Positions 37,105 through 47,732 of a stretch of 64,000 bases of DNA are shown in pieces. The translations under genes were made by a program, and so were the position numbers. The DNA is from Flammula alnicola. Taxonomy: Eukaryota; Basidiomycota; Agaricomycetes; Agaricales; Strophariaceae. Positions within the stretch are counted from its first letter, which is position 1, and every line of letters begins with the position of its first letter. The notes under the pieces are model-generated. The model was not told the origin of the DNA and ran no database searches. It saw only the letters and a program-made list of their open reading frames with translations. The stretch covers positions 1 through 64,000 of the forward strand of contig JADNRV010000170.1 of assembly GCA_015499995.1 (NCBI GenBank), in the 5' to 3' direction.

Positions 37105-40100
37105 TCGTCGACGGTTGTCGTGCATACAGGCTAAGGTTCGTCATCAATTCATAGTTTCGTTTCTTTTTTCCGGTTTTTCGGTTGTCGTTGATTATACGGT
37201 CCGCACCACCCACGCACCCACAACTCTTTTCCGATGGTCACACCACAACACACCGACACAACGTAGTGGGACAGTACTTACACACGCCCATCTACAATGA
37301 ATGAATACATGCATACATCACTATACAAATTTTCCCAGCATACCAACACATCCATTCCCTGAAAATTTCTTTCGATATCAATACCCCTTCCTCTCCTCCC
37401 CGACATTGGACACGTTGTTGGCACATGTCGGCATTGATTATTTACATTACTGAATTATTTACAACCGAGTGCCCTTATATATTATAATACCCCCCGTAGT
37501 CCCTTTCCGTGCATATCAATCAAAAGATTTCATACATGAGTGCATATATGCTGCGAACCCGATCGTGGCCGTGATTTGTACTTGGATTTGATCAATGAGA
37601 GCTTTCAGATAATGTACAAGTCCATTTTACTTATCCACCATCTATCTGACAGTGGCGACCATAACCACGTCAAGATTCGAGGGTCTGTACTCTACTCTAC
37701 GTTAGAATAGATTTCCAGATAGGAGAAATAAACGAAAGCTTGTTCTCAAGGCGTGTCTATTTACAAATAAGCAATCAAGGCAACGCTGACCCGACAATCC
37801 GTAACATTAGAAAGTTCCCTCTGTCCGCGTCTGCCAGAGAGGTTCCTTTGGACACATGATAGAAAGACGACTCGGAACGTTCCTCGTGCTATGACCATTC
37901 GGCAAGGACCTCTCACACAATAGATGAAGAGGGCAAAGGGCCCGTCGAGATCGTCCCTTGGCGCGCCTTCATTCACAGTCAGAAGATTCAGAAGCATAAT
38001 CAGAGTCGTAAAGGGGATAACTGGTCCGCAGCGGACCGCAATATGTACCACAGTAGGTGCAGCAGGCAGCAGACGGTACCAGACAGACCAGAGAGGACTG
38101 CTGAAATGAATATTTCAATGGTTGCCATCTACCCGGCGGGGACCTTGGAACGTTTGTCTTTTGTCGTAAAGGGGGTTACTGGTGCCAACGACTAGGCTTG
38201 GTGGTTTTTTCCATGCCTACAATGCATTGGTGGGTGAAAAGGGAGAAATAACTGCGTACATGCGCATGGATTAGATCCGGAGACAACGGCGGTGAGGTCT
38301 TGACTGGAAGGCTGGCGTTCAGCAGAAACAGCAATCGACGAGATTAGGGCTTACTTTCAAAGTTATGCCAAGCTTCTTTTGATGACCTGCTGAAGACAGT
38401 CAAATTTGATCGTAAGAGAGATGGATGAACTTTACTGCTATGTGAAGACGCCGCATTGAAATATCTTCGAGTATTCACCAAGTAGGAAATTCTTACGACA
38501 TGATTGACAAGTTGCTCTCAGATTTAAGTCAAGCTCGGCGTGGCGTCGCCGAGCAGTCAGGATGAAGGAGCTTCGAACTGTCTTCTGAGAAAAGTTTTTC
38601 CCAGAAAAACACCCAAAACGTGTAGGCCAGTTCCTGGAATAGTAAAAAGACAACGACGGGGTGTATTGCGGACTGGGGAGGAGTCGTAAGCCACGACTTA
38701 TTACACATAGGAGTCATATTATGGGGTTTCTGCGTCTGTACGTACCATGTCGGATGGGCGGCACGAGCCACAAGGACGCAATACTATGCCTCGTTGTCCT
38801 AGAAAACAAGAGCACCTTTAGGAGCATATACGAGTAGAGCCACTCCTTTCCATTGTTCAGCAGCCCTGATTAGGTAGGTAAACGCACAGTAGCCTGGCGG
38901 CAATACCTGTAATGCTAATACTCAGAAATGCTGGTTTGACGCGTGTAATGAAAGACGATTGAATTGCATACTGCTGGATTTAGGCAAACCCTTGACTGGA
39001 ATTTTGCCTCGCGGCGTCCTTGGACGACCGCCCAAAAGAAACGAGCCACCACCGCATCGAGGCGAATAATGCGGAGAAAATTCCCAAGTTCTGCCATTTT
39101 TTGGAGTGACCGGGTACTTGCTTGAACATGCTTCGCACTCCCGCGAACCATCATCCAGAATGTCTCTATATTTATCTGACAGCTGAACTTAGTTGGATTC
39201 TATTGTTATACGACAGATATCATGGACTCGGCATCCAGATTGACAAGATCACGCTCACCTCAAGGTTCAATGGCCTCACCTTCCGGAGCCGCGTGTTGAA
39301 TTTGGAATGATGGAGAATTGAAAAAACGTTTTCCGGTCCATATGTAGAAACTTGAAAAAGAAACTTGAACAAAAAAGTTTCTTGGACATGGTGGTCGTGG
39401 TAGAAGCGTGGCCGCCTAGGAGCCCCAATCTCCAAAGCTCCATGACTCCCGCGAGAGGGGGGTCTGAGGCAGCACTGCGTTCTAGCCTCTTTGTCAAACT
39501 CTTCTGAAATCCGTTTGGAGCGCTTACCTTAATTTTAATGCCATAAACTCTCCCTAATGTGTCTGCCTCGTGTTTCTTTAGGTGTCCACAAATAACCACA
39601 TGATAGAACTGACGGCTCAGAGCTTCTAGTTTCTGGGAAAGCGGGGAACAAGTAAGGGTCGGTTATTCGAGGGTTTGCTTTTCGACATCCATTATGGATG
39701 ATGGTTGTGACTAAAGCAAGACGCGCTGAGAATATACAACAGATGACAATCGATCTGTTTACTTCACACACTTCGTTTCCCTCGGCAGTCAGTATGACTG
39801 GAAGTCCACCACAACTCAGGCTACTGGTTCTCATACACATTTTCAATCGCATTTTCCTATCTTAGTGCGCCTTGTCGCCGCGGAGCGCTCGTTTGTCCTC
39901 GGACAGCGAGATGTTGTTGGGCCGTTGAATCTTTACCTGGCTTGAGGTGACTACAGCAGTTTTTCAGGCGAGATTCGCTAATTTTTGAACAGAATTCTTC
40001 TACAGGTCTGATATCAGACCACCAGAGAAAGATCTCACGCCACGGGCATGCTGGTGCACGGAGGGGAGGCCCGGCGTCCTGGATACCCTATCGTCTTACA

Positions 40101-40152
40101 GTTTATCATCATAACCGAGTTACTCTCGGTGTATTGGGCTACGGACTAAGGC
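37105..40152. other. Gene-poor 3-kb interval
   Basis: No ORF above about 110 codons and no recognisable domain occurs on either strand. ORFs at 38438-38771 and 39276-39852 (-) lack motifs. The sequence is moderately AT-rich and no inverted or direct repeats longer than about 15 bp stood out by eye. It could contain a non-coding RNA or a fast-evolving small gene that this reading cannot see. Confidence 0.4.
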
Positions 40153-41985
40153 ATGGAGAGTTCTCTGCCTGACGGAAGCCTCGTTATCCGGAATGTTCGC
40201 CTGCCTTTCAGCGAGAAAGAACGGGCGACGCAAAAATGGACCGTAGAGTGCAATGGAGGTCGGGTGTCCAAGATATCACCCTCGAACGAGGACGACGACA
40301 CTCGATCCACTGTAATGCCCGAGACTGGATTATCAGAAGGTCCTACGAGCTCCTTAATTGATGGAAAAGGAGGCCTGATGTTACCCTCGTGAGTGCTCCG
40401 CACTTCTCTTCGACTTGCTACAAAAGGCCTAATACCACTCTGACGCGAGGCTCTGCCATTCACATATTCATCTCGACAAGTGCTTCATTCTTGACCGATG
40501 TGGAGATTTGATCAAAGGGTAGGTTGGGTCCTATGTTCCACCTGCTACACGACACGAAAAGTGATTTCATTATTCAACACTTTGCAGCGATTTTTCGGAA
40601 GCCATGCATGTGACGAAGATCGCGAAATCGGAATTCCCCAAACGATTAGAGGACCTCTACGACCGAGGAGCTCGAATAATCAGAGAAAGCGTAGAGCACG
40701 GTGTGACGGCCATGAGGGCGCACGTCGAGATCGACACCTCCGTTCGATTCGCATGCCTTGAAGTAGCACAGAAACTCCAGAACGACTACCGCGCGCAATG
40801 TGATGTCCAAATCGCCAGTACGTCATACCCTTACCCGCCTCGAGCAATTCTTTGGATTAAACGCAGGAATTTAATTGCAGTCTTCGCCCAAGAACCGCTT
40901 TTTGATTCCGTGGACGATCAGATGCCTGGCGAAAACTTCAGCCTTCTCAAGGAAGCCTCCTTGTATAATGGTGTGAGCGTCGTCGGCTCCGCGCCCTACG
41001 TAGAACCCAGCATCGAACAAGCTAAGAAGAACATCAATCTCATTTTTGATATCGCGGATGCTCACCGCGTAAATCTCGTCGACTTCCACCTTGATTACAA
41101 CCTCGACCCGAACTCCGAGCCTCTCATCTACGAAGTAATCGCACAAGCTAATAGACGGTACGAACCCTGGATTTCATCCACAGAACATTTCCATTCCCAC
41201 AGTAACACTCGCCACGACGGTATATCATCAACTCTGGCCGCGAATGGCAGCACCACTTCCAAACGACGCTGTCCGCGCATCACCATTGGGCATGCGACGC
41301 GTCTGCAGCTGTTTTCCGCAGAGCAGTGGCGTGCGCTAGCGGATGCCATTTCGGACCTGCCCATCACCTTCGTGGGCCTCCCGCAGTCGGATATATACAT
41401 GCAAGGAAGAGCCTTCACAGGCGAGCCATTGGGCGCACCACGGGGCACCCTCCGCGTGCCATACGTCGCGCAACATTATGGAATCGAAATCGCCATGTCG
41501 GTGAATAACGTAGATAACGCGTTCACCCCACAGGGGTCTCTCGATCCCTTATCTCTTTGTGCGTTCGGCGTTGGAATATTCCAGGCGGCTACTCCAGAGG
41601 ATATTCGTACGCTTGCGGTATGTTGTCCTCCTTTTTTCGTCCCATACTTTTCTTTCTTCTTCTCCTGTCTTTCGATTTCCTATCTTTGTGGCCTTAATGG
41701 CGCCTCTCCCCCGCCAAGTGTTGTCTCAACAGCGTCATCTTAATTCTCATTTATCATTCCCTTACTTATCAGCGCTCCGTGACCCTGACCTCAAAGCGCG
41801 CGATTGGCCAAAAAGAGATCCCGCTCGATCTTGCGCCCTGTGTCGGTGATGCAGCCGACTTCGTCATCCTCCATGAGAGAGAGACGCTGCAGAGCGCGGT
41901 GCTCAATCCGTGCTTTGAACGGACGACTATCAAGGCTGGGAGGGTTGTGGCGTATAGGCGGAGTGTAAGGTGGTTCTCGACGTGA
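40153..41985 (+). CDS. Amidohydrolase of the cytosine deaminase type
   Basis: Exons 40153..40388, 40450..40518, 40588..40817, 40881..41617 and 41773..41985 give 494 aa. The metal-binding motif HSHIHLDK is formed across the first intron; later ligands are seen in RAHVEIDT, VDFHLDYNLD and ITIGHATRL, and PQSDIYMQGR supplies the likely catalytic Asp. The C-terminus (DLAPCVGDAADFVIL) is the small beta-sandwich typical of amidohydrolases. Members remove amino groups from cytosine or related N-heterocycles. A 45-nt segment at 41159-41203 starts with GT and ends with AG and is also in frame, so it may be an intron (479 aa) or coding; related enzymes do not decide it for me. The substrate is not certain. 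Confidence 0.85.
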
Positions 41986-42360
41986 AGTTTGAACACAACC
42001 GGCCAGAGTAATATAAACACCTACCTGTCTTTCATATCGATGGTTGCTTCTCGGGCCTGTTTGTACGCAGAGACATAAATTTTATATGCTGTATTCTGCG
42101 ACGAAAGCATTACGCACAACTCGAAACCCGTCTCAAAACAAATAAACATGCGTGCTCGATCCGACGTGCTTTGAGAGGACGGCGATCGAGCTTCAAGGCT
42201 GGTTCTCGATGTGAATATTGCACCAACCGCAAGGTGGTATCTATGTATATGTACGTATATAATTTTTATATGTTGCTTTCTGCCGCCACATGAGAGGCAG
42301 TTACACACAACTCCTCGATTGAAAATCTGTCTCAACAAAGCAAATGAACATGCAAATACT
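41929..42360. repeat. Local tandem duplication of the amidohydrolase 3' end
   Basis: The gene's 3' end and trailer (about 41929-42155) recur in diverged form at about 42190-42350. Shared blocks are caaggctgg, gttctcga(c/t)gtgaa, ttttatatg(c/t)tg then ttctgc, cacaactc and tctcaa(a/c)a(a/c)a followed by aatgaacatgc or aataaacatgc. The second copy starts inside the last codons, so it has no coding capacity. Identity is partial, so the event is not very recent. Confidence 0.6.
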
Positions 42361-42392
42361 ACTACTGGCTTACTACTTACTACGACGGTATG

Positions 42393-43116
42393 CTAAATAA
42401 CGATTTGGTATCTAGGAGGGATGGAGAGTCCAAGAAGACTTAAAGACTGGAAAGCGATTGATTGGTACGGATATGCGTAGAAGGAAAAGGGAAAAAGGAA
42501 AAACAGGACAGGAACGACAGAGTTTTGCATGGAAAGCAGGGTGGATGGATATCTGAACGATGGTATGAGGGCTATTTGGACGCAAATGGGGTTGGTTGGT
42601 CGGGTATCGGAGAGAGTGGGGGGTTGTATGAGGACGAACGAACGCTCGTTCGAGGGTGTATATGCACGAGACACCTTGCGCATGAGGGTGGCAAGTATGT
42701 GGGCGTGTGGTGCATTGGCAGAAGAACTTGAAATGCTGAGTGGTTGAATAATGCAAAAGAGAGCGAGAGCAAGAGAGAGAGTGTGTGTGTGTGCGTGGAA
42801 ACACAGAGCAAGGATATGCAGGACTGTAACCAGGTGGGTCGTTGAGAAAAAAAAAATACGAAAAAGTACACATGGATGACATGCTCGAAAGAGAGAGGAA
42901 TAACGCGGCTCTTGTGATATACAATGGGTCTGTGCAATAAAACAGAAGAAAATGTTGGGCACGGAGATGAGAGAAAAAGAGAGGAAAGGAAAGGAAGGGA
43001 CGGCACATATGGAGTGTCAACGACAGACAGCGACCCTACTCCATTGGCCAGAAGCAAAGCAAAGCAAAGCAAAAGCAAAAAGCAAAGCCCAATCATCCCT
43101 CCCAAAAAAAAACAAA
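42393..43116. repeat. Purine-rich low-complexity and microsatellite tract
   Basis: The top strand is a long GA-rich stretch containing gagagcgagagcaagagaga then gtgtgtgtgtgtgcg (about 42762-42797) and agcaaag repeats (43056-43090). Large minus-strand ORFs here translate to Ser/Leu/Phe-rich low-complexity sequence and are composition artefacts. The tract is the 3' flank of the RGS gene. Confidence 0.6.
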
Positions 43117-45551
43117 TCACCCCCGCGCAACCACCACCACCGGCACCGCCAACAACGCGCCCACCAGCACCCACGCGACCCCAAACGCCACCACCGCCGA
43201 GCGCACGACGATCTCCCACTGCCCGCGCACCACCACCGGGCTCAGCACGCGCGTCAGCGGCACCGCGAACGCCGGCACCGCGCGCACCATCCGGAAGCGC
43301 CGCCACACTCTGTCCTCAACATCCGCATCAACATCAACGTCGTCTTCGTCTGCCTTCAACCCTTTCTCGTTGTTGACCTTGGAGTTGGAGTTGACGTTGT
43401 CGCCGACCATGTGCGTGTGCGTCTTCTCCGAGTCCAACGACGAGGGCCTCTTCCCTCCTCCTCCTAGAGGCGTGGGCGTAGGCGTCGACCGTGCCGACGC
43501 CGTAAAGCTACGCTGAGGATGCGGGTACGGGTACTCAGCCCAATACGGACTACTCGGATGCGGCTTTGGACTACTATGCCTCCCATCCCGCCCACCATCC
43601 CCATCCCTCTCCAGGTACCCCGTCTGCAGGCGCCACTTGGCGATATTACACCGCTCCTGCATGCGCCCTAGGAGGCTCGCCGCCGACGGTGGCGGAGCGG
43701 CGGGTTCGGGCGGGCGCGGGATTTGCAGGGCCGGGAGGTTGTGTGCCGCGCGTGTGAAGTGGTGCATCGGCGTCGGCGTCGGCAGCGCGGGTACAGGTAT
43801 TACGGCGGAGGAGGGGATGGCCGCGGCGGAGCGCGAGACGTTAGCGCGCGCGCGCGCGTTGGGGTGCACGGGTAGGGAGTCAAAGTCGAACGGCGTCAGC
43901 GGCTGGTGCCGCGCGGGCAGGTGCAGCGATCTTTCCAGCTCCTCCTCGTCGTCGTCCCCGAACGGGTGGATGAACGCCGCCGTCGCGGTGATCATGAACG
44001 ACGAGGGCGCGGGGCTGGTGGTGGTGGTGGTGGTGGTCGGCGGCGGCGGATCCTGCTTCTGTCCCACACCCGCTTCTTCGCGCTGTTGCTGCTGCTGCTG
44101 CCGCTGCTGTTTTTCCGGGAAGCCAAAGTCGGGGTCGGGCCCGTAGAGAGTCATCGCGGCCAGGCCCTCGATATCGTCGGCGTCATAGTACGCCGGCGAT
44201 ATGTGGATATTGTCGTCCGTCGAGGTCGTGCTGGACGTCGACGCCACGCTCAGCCGCGTCTCCGCCGAAGAAACAGACGACACGCGCGTCAGCGGATGCT
44301 GCATCCCGCCCGCGTAGTAGTGCCGCGGCTGCTGGATGGGCAGTATCGAGTTATTCGCAGACGCAGGCCTGGGAGCGTGCGCGTGACCAGCACCACCACC
44401 GAGGGAGCGCCGGCGGTAGTACGCGGGCAGGGGCTGCGGCTTCGATATGGGCGGGCGTGAGAGCTCGAACTTGCGCAGCTGCCTGAGGTCGCCGAAGATA
44501 TAGACGCCGAGACAGATGCCGTTGAGGGACGCGCAGAGGACGGTGAGACCGAGCCAGAGGCCTGGGAGCGCGGCGAGGCGCGTCCAGCGCGGGTCGCCGC
44601 GGACGAAGTTGAGCACGAGGGGCGGGACGGCGCCGAGGAGGCAGAAGAGGATGCCCGCGATCATTCCGCAGAGCACGCGGCTGGTGCCGACGTTGTTGAG
44701 CTGGGCGTGCACGAAGCGGCGGAGGCTCGCCTCGAGGGTGCGGTAGGTCTCCACTTCGACCTCGCGGAAGAGCTCTGGGTGGGGGTGTGGGGGCATGTTG
44801 GGTTTGTGGAAGGGCGCGAGGAGGCTGGAGGAGAGGTTGAGCTCGTATTCGGAGCCGGGGGTGAAGAAAGTCTGCTTCGCGCGGGCGTAGAACATGGCGA
44901 GGTGGGAGGAGTATTGGGCGGACCAGTCGTGCGGGAAATCTGGGGGCGCGTTCCGGCTCTGGAAGGCGGATTGAGCCTTCCATTGATTGAATCGTTGCTT
45001 ATACTCTCGAAGCCAGAGGATAAAATAGCTGAAAGGCGTGACGGGGTTAGCGGAATGCGATGCGGAATGAAAGAGTTTGTTTACAGATTTTCTGGGCTCA
45101 TCTCAACGAAGAGAAGCCATTCCTGATACCTTGTCAATTCGGGGGGGTTTATTTCGCTGGAATGAAGTTTCATTACCTCAAAATCCTTGAGGCCTAAGAA
45201 ATTGTCAATATCCGATTTTCTTTTTCAGAGTCGGAGGGAAATTCACCAAGAGGAGGAAGGTGCTGTCTGTTGAGGACATCTTCGAGGCGAACCTTTAGCA
45301 GGGGCGTGACTTTGGACAAAATGAGAACAGGGGACCAAGTACATGACGTTTATGGCTCACCTCCGCACGACCTGACCTTGCCCACAGCGGGAGGCGGGTT
45401 ACATAGACGAAACTAGGATTTTTACGTTTACAAGGGCGGCTATTGAGTGTTGCAGGGATGAGCTTACTGGCAAAGAGAGGACGGCCTTCAGGTTTACGCT
45501 GTATGTTCTTGGTTGCGTTTGAGTAAACTTTTGAGGATGTCTTGAGGCCAT
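43117..45551 (-). CDS. RGS-domain membrane protein (Rax1-like)
   Basis: Six exons, complement(43117..45028, 45085..45122, 45177..45193, 45247..45309, 45361..45412, 45468..45551), give 721 aa in continuous phase. The RGS region begins with LLKVRLEDVLNRQHLPPL, then GLKDFEEWLLFVEMSPENLY and ILWLREYKQRFNQW, and continues past YELNLSSSLLAPFH to FREVEVETYRTLEASLRRFV. Two membrane segments follow (GMIAGILFCLLGAVPPLVL and LWLGLTVLCASLNGICLGVY), then about 350 disordered residues with poly-Gln and poly-Thr runs, then a final hydrophobic helix near the C-terminus. The layout matches fungal Rax1-type proteins, linked in yeast to bud-site memory. Exon 4 is only 17 nt. The first two exons rest on splice logic only and are less certain. 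Confidence 0.82.
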
Positions 45552-46572
45552 TGGGAGTGTAAAGAAGGGAGGGGAGGGGAGGGGCGAAAAGCGGATTTGG
45601 AGTAGCAATGGATCATAATAAGTAACTGCAGTACTGTAAGATGGAGAAAACGAGGCAAACCTTGAATCTTGAATGAAAGGGTCACCTCTCGCCGAACCGA
45701 ACTAGCCTTTTTTGGTTATAATATCGGCACACCCCCGATCCATCTTCCCCACTCGCTGTACACTCTCTTCTTCCCCTCCACTCAACATAATCACTGACTC
45801 TGCCGTCACCCAGCCTCAGCCATCTCAAAATACCAGCACATCCCCTGTGTTTCTGCCTCCCTCACCCATAAAACTAGGCCCCCAATTTTAGCCCTGGATA
45901 TTGACGCTTTGACAGACGTTCTCAGCTCTTCTCAAGGCATCAATCAGCCTTCTTGTACGCTCCCCATCCAGCAATCCATGGCCCCATCCCTCGGATATAC
46001 CGCGACTCCCCTCCGTCCCAGTGACTTTTCGGCGCATCGAGACAACGCCGCCCTCTCCTACGCACGACTATATATTATATTCTTTCTCATTGGGCGGCAA
46101 TTGTGAAAAGAAGGCGCGATTTGTCATGCCTTCCCTCTAAAATTAGCCAGCAAAAAATATGCACAAGAAGCATGAACGAAGTCTGTCTCTTCATGAATTC
46201 TATGCGCGCGCTATTCCCCTAACAACGGCGCACCTTGGCAAACTCACTTTCTCAGATGTCTTCACGATCCTCGCTACCGAGCATGGAACTCGACATAACC
46301 ACCAAACATCGATAAGTGGTTCGGTGCACAAACGATATCTATTGATTGTCATGCTCAATGATGATCCACTGTGCAGTATATCATACATAACGTAACCATC
46401 GCATCGCATCGCATCGAGCGTTTGTTGACAGCTCGCGAAGATGCCATTCGTCATTTGTTTTTCCTGGCACAGAGACTCTCCGAGACTCCGACATGCCAAT
46501 TTGGACTATCCTCCGTCGGCGACCCTAACTGTAATATATATTCTTTGATCATCCAGCAACCGATTTTCTTAT
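45552..46572. other. Intergenic, no gene recognised
   Basis: Upstream flank of the RGS gene, with a CT-rich strip around 45720-45880 on the top strand. Small ORFs have no motif. No RNA gene seen. Confidence 0.45.
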
Positions 46573-46667
46573 TCAATTCACGAATCATGCATTAATCATG
46601 AATTCACAATCAAGCACCGATATCCAAGTCACCCGACGGCATCTCCGAGTCGTTGAGACGTACAGTA
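46573..46667. repeat. Direct repeat, left copy, flanking the 46.7-47.6 kb elements
   Basis: The block attcaattcacgaatcatg, then caatcaagcacc, gtcacccgacg, tccgagtc, cgttgaga and gacgtacagta appears here and again at about 47602-47732 in the same order. The left copy ends where the first inverted-repeat element begins. Confidence 0.65.
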
Positions 46668-46672
46668 CTTAC

Positions 46673-46916
46673 AGTTTACTGTACCAATTAAATCAATTCG
46701 TCAGTAGGTGTGACCTGTGACCCACCTGACGAAATTTTGAATTCGTCAAATTACTATATTTAGGTATTTTTGATGGATTTGTAAGCTTTTTGATGCCCGG
46801 AACGACTGTTCCGGGCGGATTTTTGGGATTTGTGCTGTGACCTCTGTGACCTTTCGTTAAATCGGGTCGGCCTGTGACCTGTGACCGCCGAATTGATTTA
46901 ATTGCTACAGTAAACT
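46673..46916. mobile_element. 244-bp MITE-like inverted-repeat element
   Basis: Left end agtttactgtaccaatta (continuing aatcaattcg) and right end, reversed, agtttactgtagcaatta (continuing aatcaattcg) match at 27 of 28 positions. The interior has no ORF and carries repeated gtgacctgtgacc motifs (about 46709 and 46872). The size, long terminal inverted repeats and lack of coding sequence fit a miniature inverted-repeat transposable element. No clear target duplication was found. Confidence 0.65.
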
Positions 46917-47589
46917 CTCATAACGCATGCCTTAGGTAACCCATAACCCCTTAAATCCCATAGATTTGGGATTTGCACACCATAACCCATAGGTCCGCAA
47001 TAACCCATAACCCATACCCCTTCACAGGCAAAACCCATAGGTTTTAGCCACTAAATTAGGCATAAGTACCTTAGTTTTAACGTTAAAAAATCATTTTCAC
47101 TGGTTGCCCATCACAGTGATGACTTGAGCAGCTCATTGAAAAAGAAAGACCTTTTTGACTGTAAGAAATGTCGTTTTTGGTCATTTTCACCTCGAAAGCA
47201 CCACACCTCCCATGATTTTTCAACGATTTTCACACGACACTGACCATGATGATGGTCCTCTCGAGCAAGTGTGCTGTCTGGACAGTCCTTCAGTGAGCGT
47301 AAACCATCAGCAAACATGTAGTTGACTCGTAGTTGACTTGAAGGAGGCCCTTTTGGGTTCATTCAACAGTCAGCCTCGCCACCTAGATGACTGGATTTTT
47401 TCAGCGGTTATGAATATTCATAACATTTCTATCTTATTACAGTCAGTATGTAGCATAGTTTAGCATTAATTCGTCAACCAGTGTCTGGAAATGTTTTGGA
47501 GATTTTCGAGCCTATTGTTAGCACACCTCCTCCAGGCCATAACCCCTGCTATAGCTAACCCATACCCACCGAGAGGTATGGGTTATGAG
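46917..47589. mobile_element. Second inverted-repeat element rich in cccata motifs
   Basis: It starts ctcataacgcatgcct and ends with the inverse of ctcataacccatacct (14 of 16 match), directly abutting the 244-bp element. Both subterminal parts are packed with aacccata and cccataa motifs (at least eight between 46930 and 47050 and between 47535 and 47590). No transposase is present. The minus-strand ORF at 47111-47362 lacks motifs. Non-autonomous TIR element is the best reading; exact ends are approximate. Confidence 0.5.
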
Positions 47590-47601
47590 TTTTCGACTGT
47601 A

Positions 47602-47732
47602 TTCAATTCACGAATCATGAATCACTGCAATCAAGCACCAGCTGCAGTCACCCGACGCCTCGACATATCCGAGTCAGCCGACGCCATCTCCACTGGGTCG
47701 TTGAGAGCAAGTTGAGAGTCAGACGTACAGTA
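47602..47732. repeat. Direct repeat, right copy
   Basis: Second copy of the block listed at 46573-46667, with small insertions (an extra cgacgcc segment and agcaagttgagagtc). It continues into sequence absent from the left copy, which suggests that the left copy was cut short by the element insertion. Confidence 0.6.

Noticed and set aside
42393..43306. Large minus-strand ORFs of 189-244 codons
   Set aside because: They translate to Leu/Ser/Phe- or Gly/Ala-rich low complexity from the GA-rich tract and the GC-rich 3' part of the RGS gene; no motif or start context supports them.
43566..44460. Plus-strand ORFs opposite the RGS gene
   Set aside because: They are antisense shadows of a GC-rich, repeat-coded frame; the minus strand has the conserved RGS and membrane sequences.
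46930..47590. Interstitial telomere repeat
   Set aside because: The unit is cccata(a), not ccctaa, its spacing is irregular, and it is confined between inverted ends, so a transposable element explains it better.
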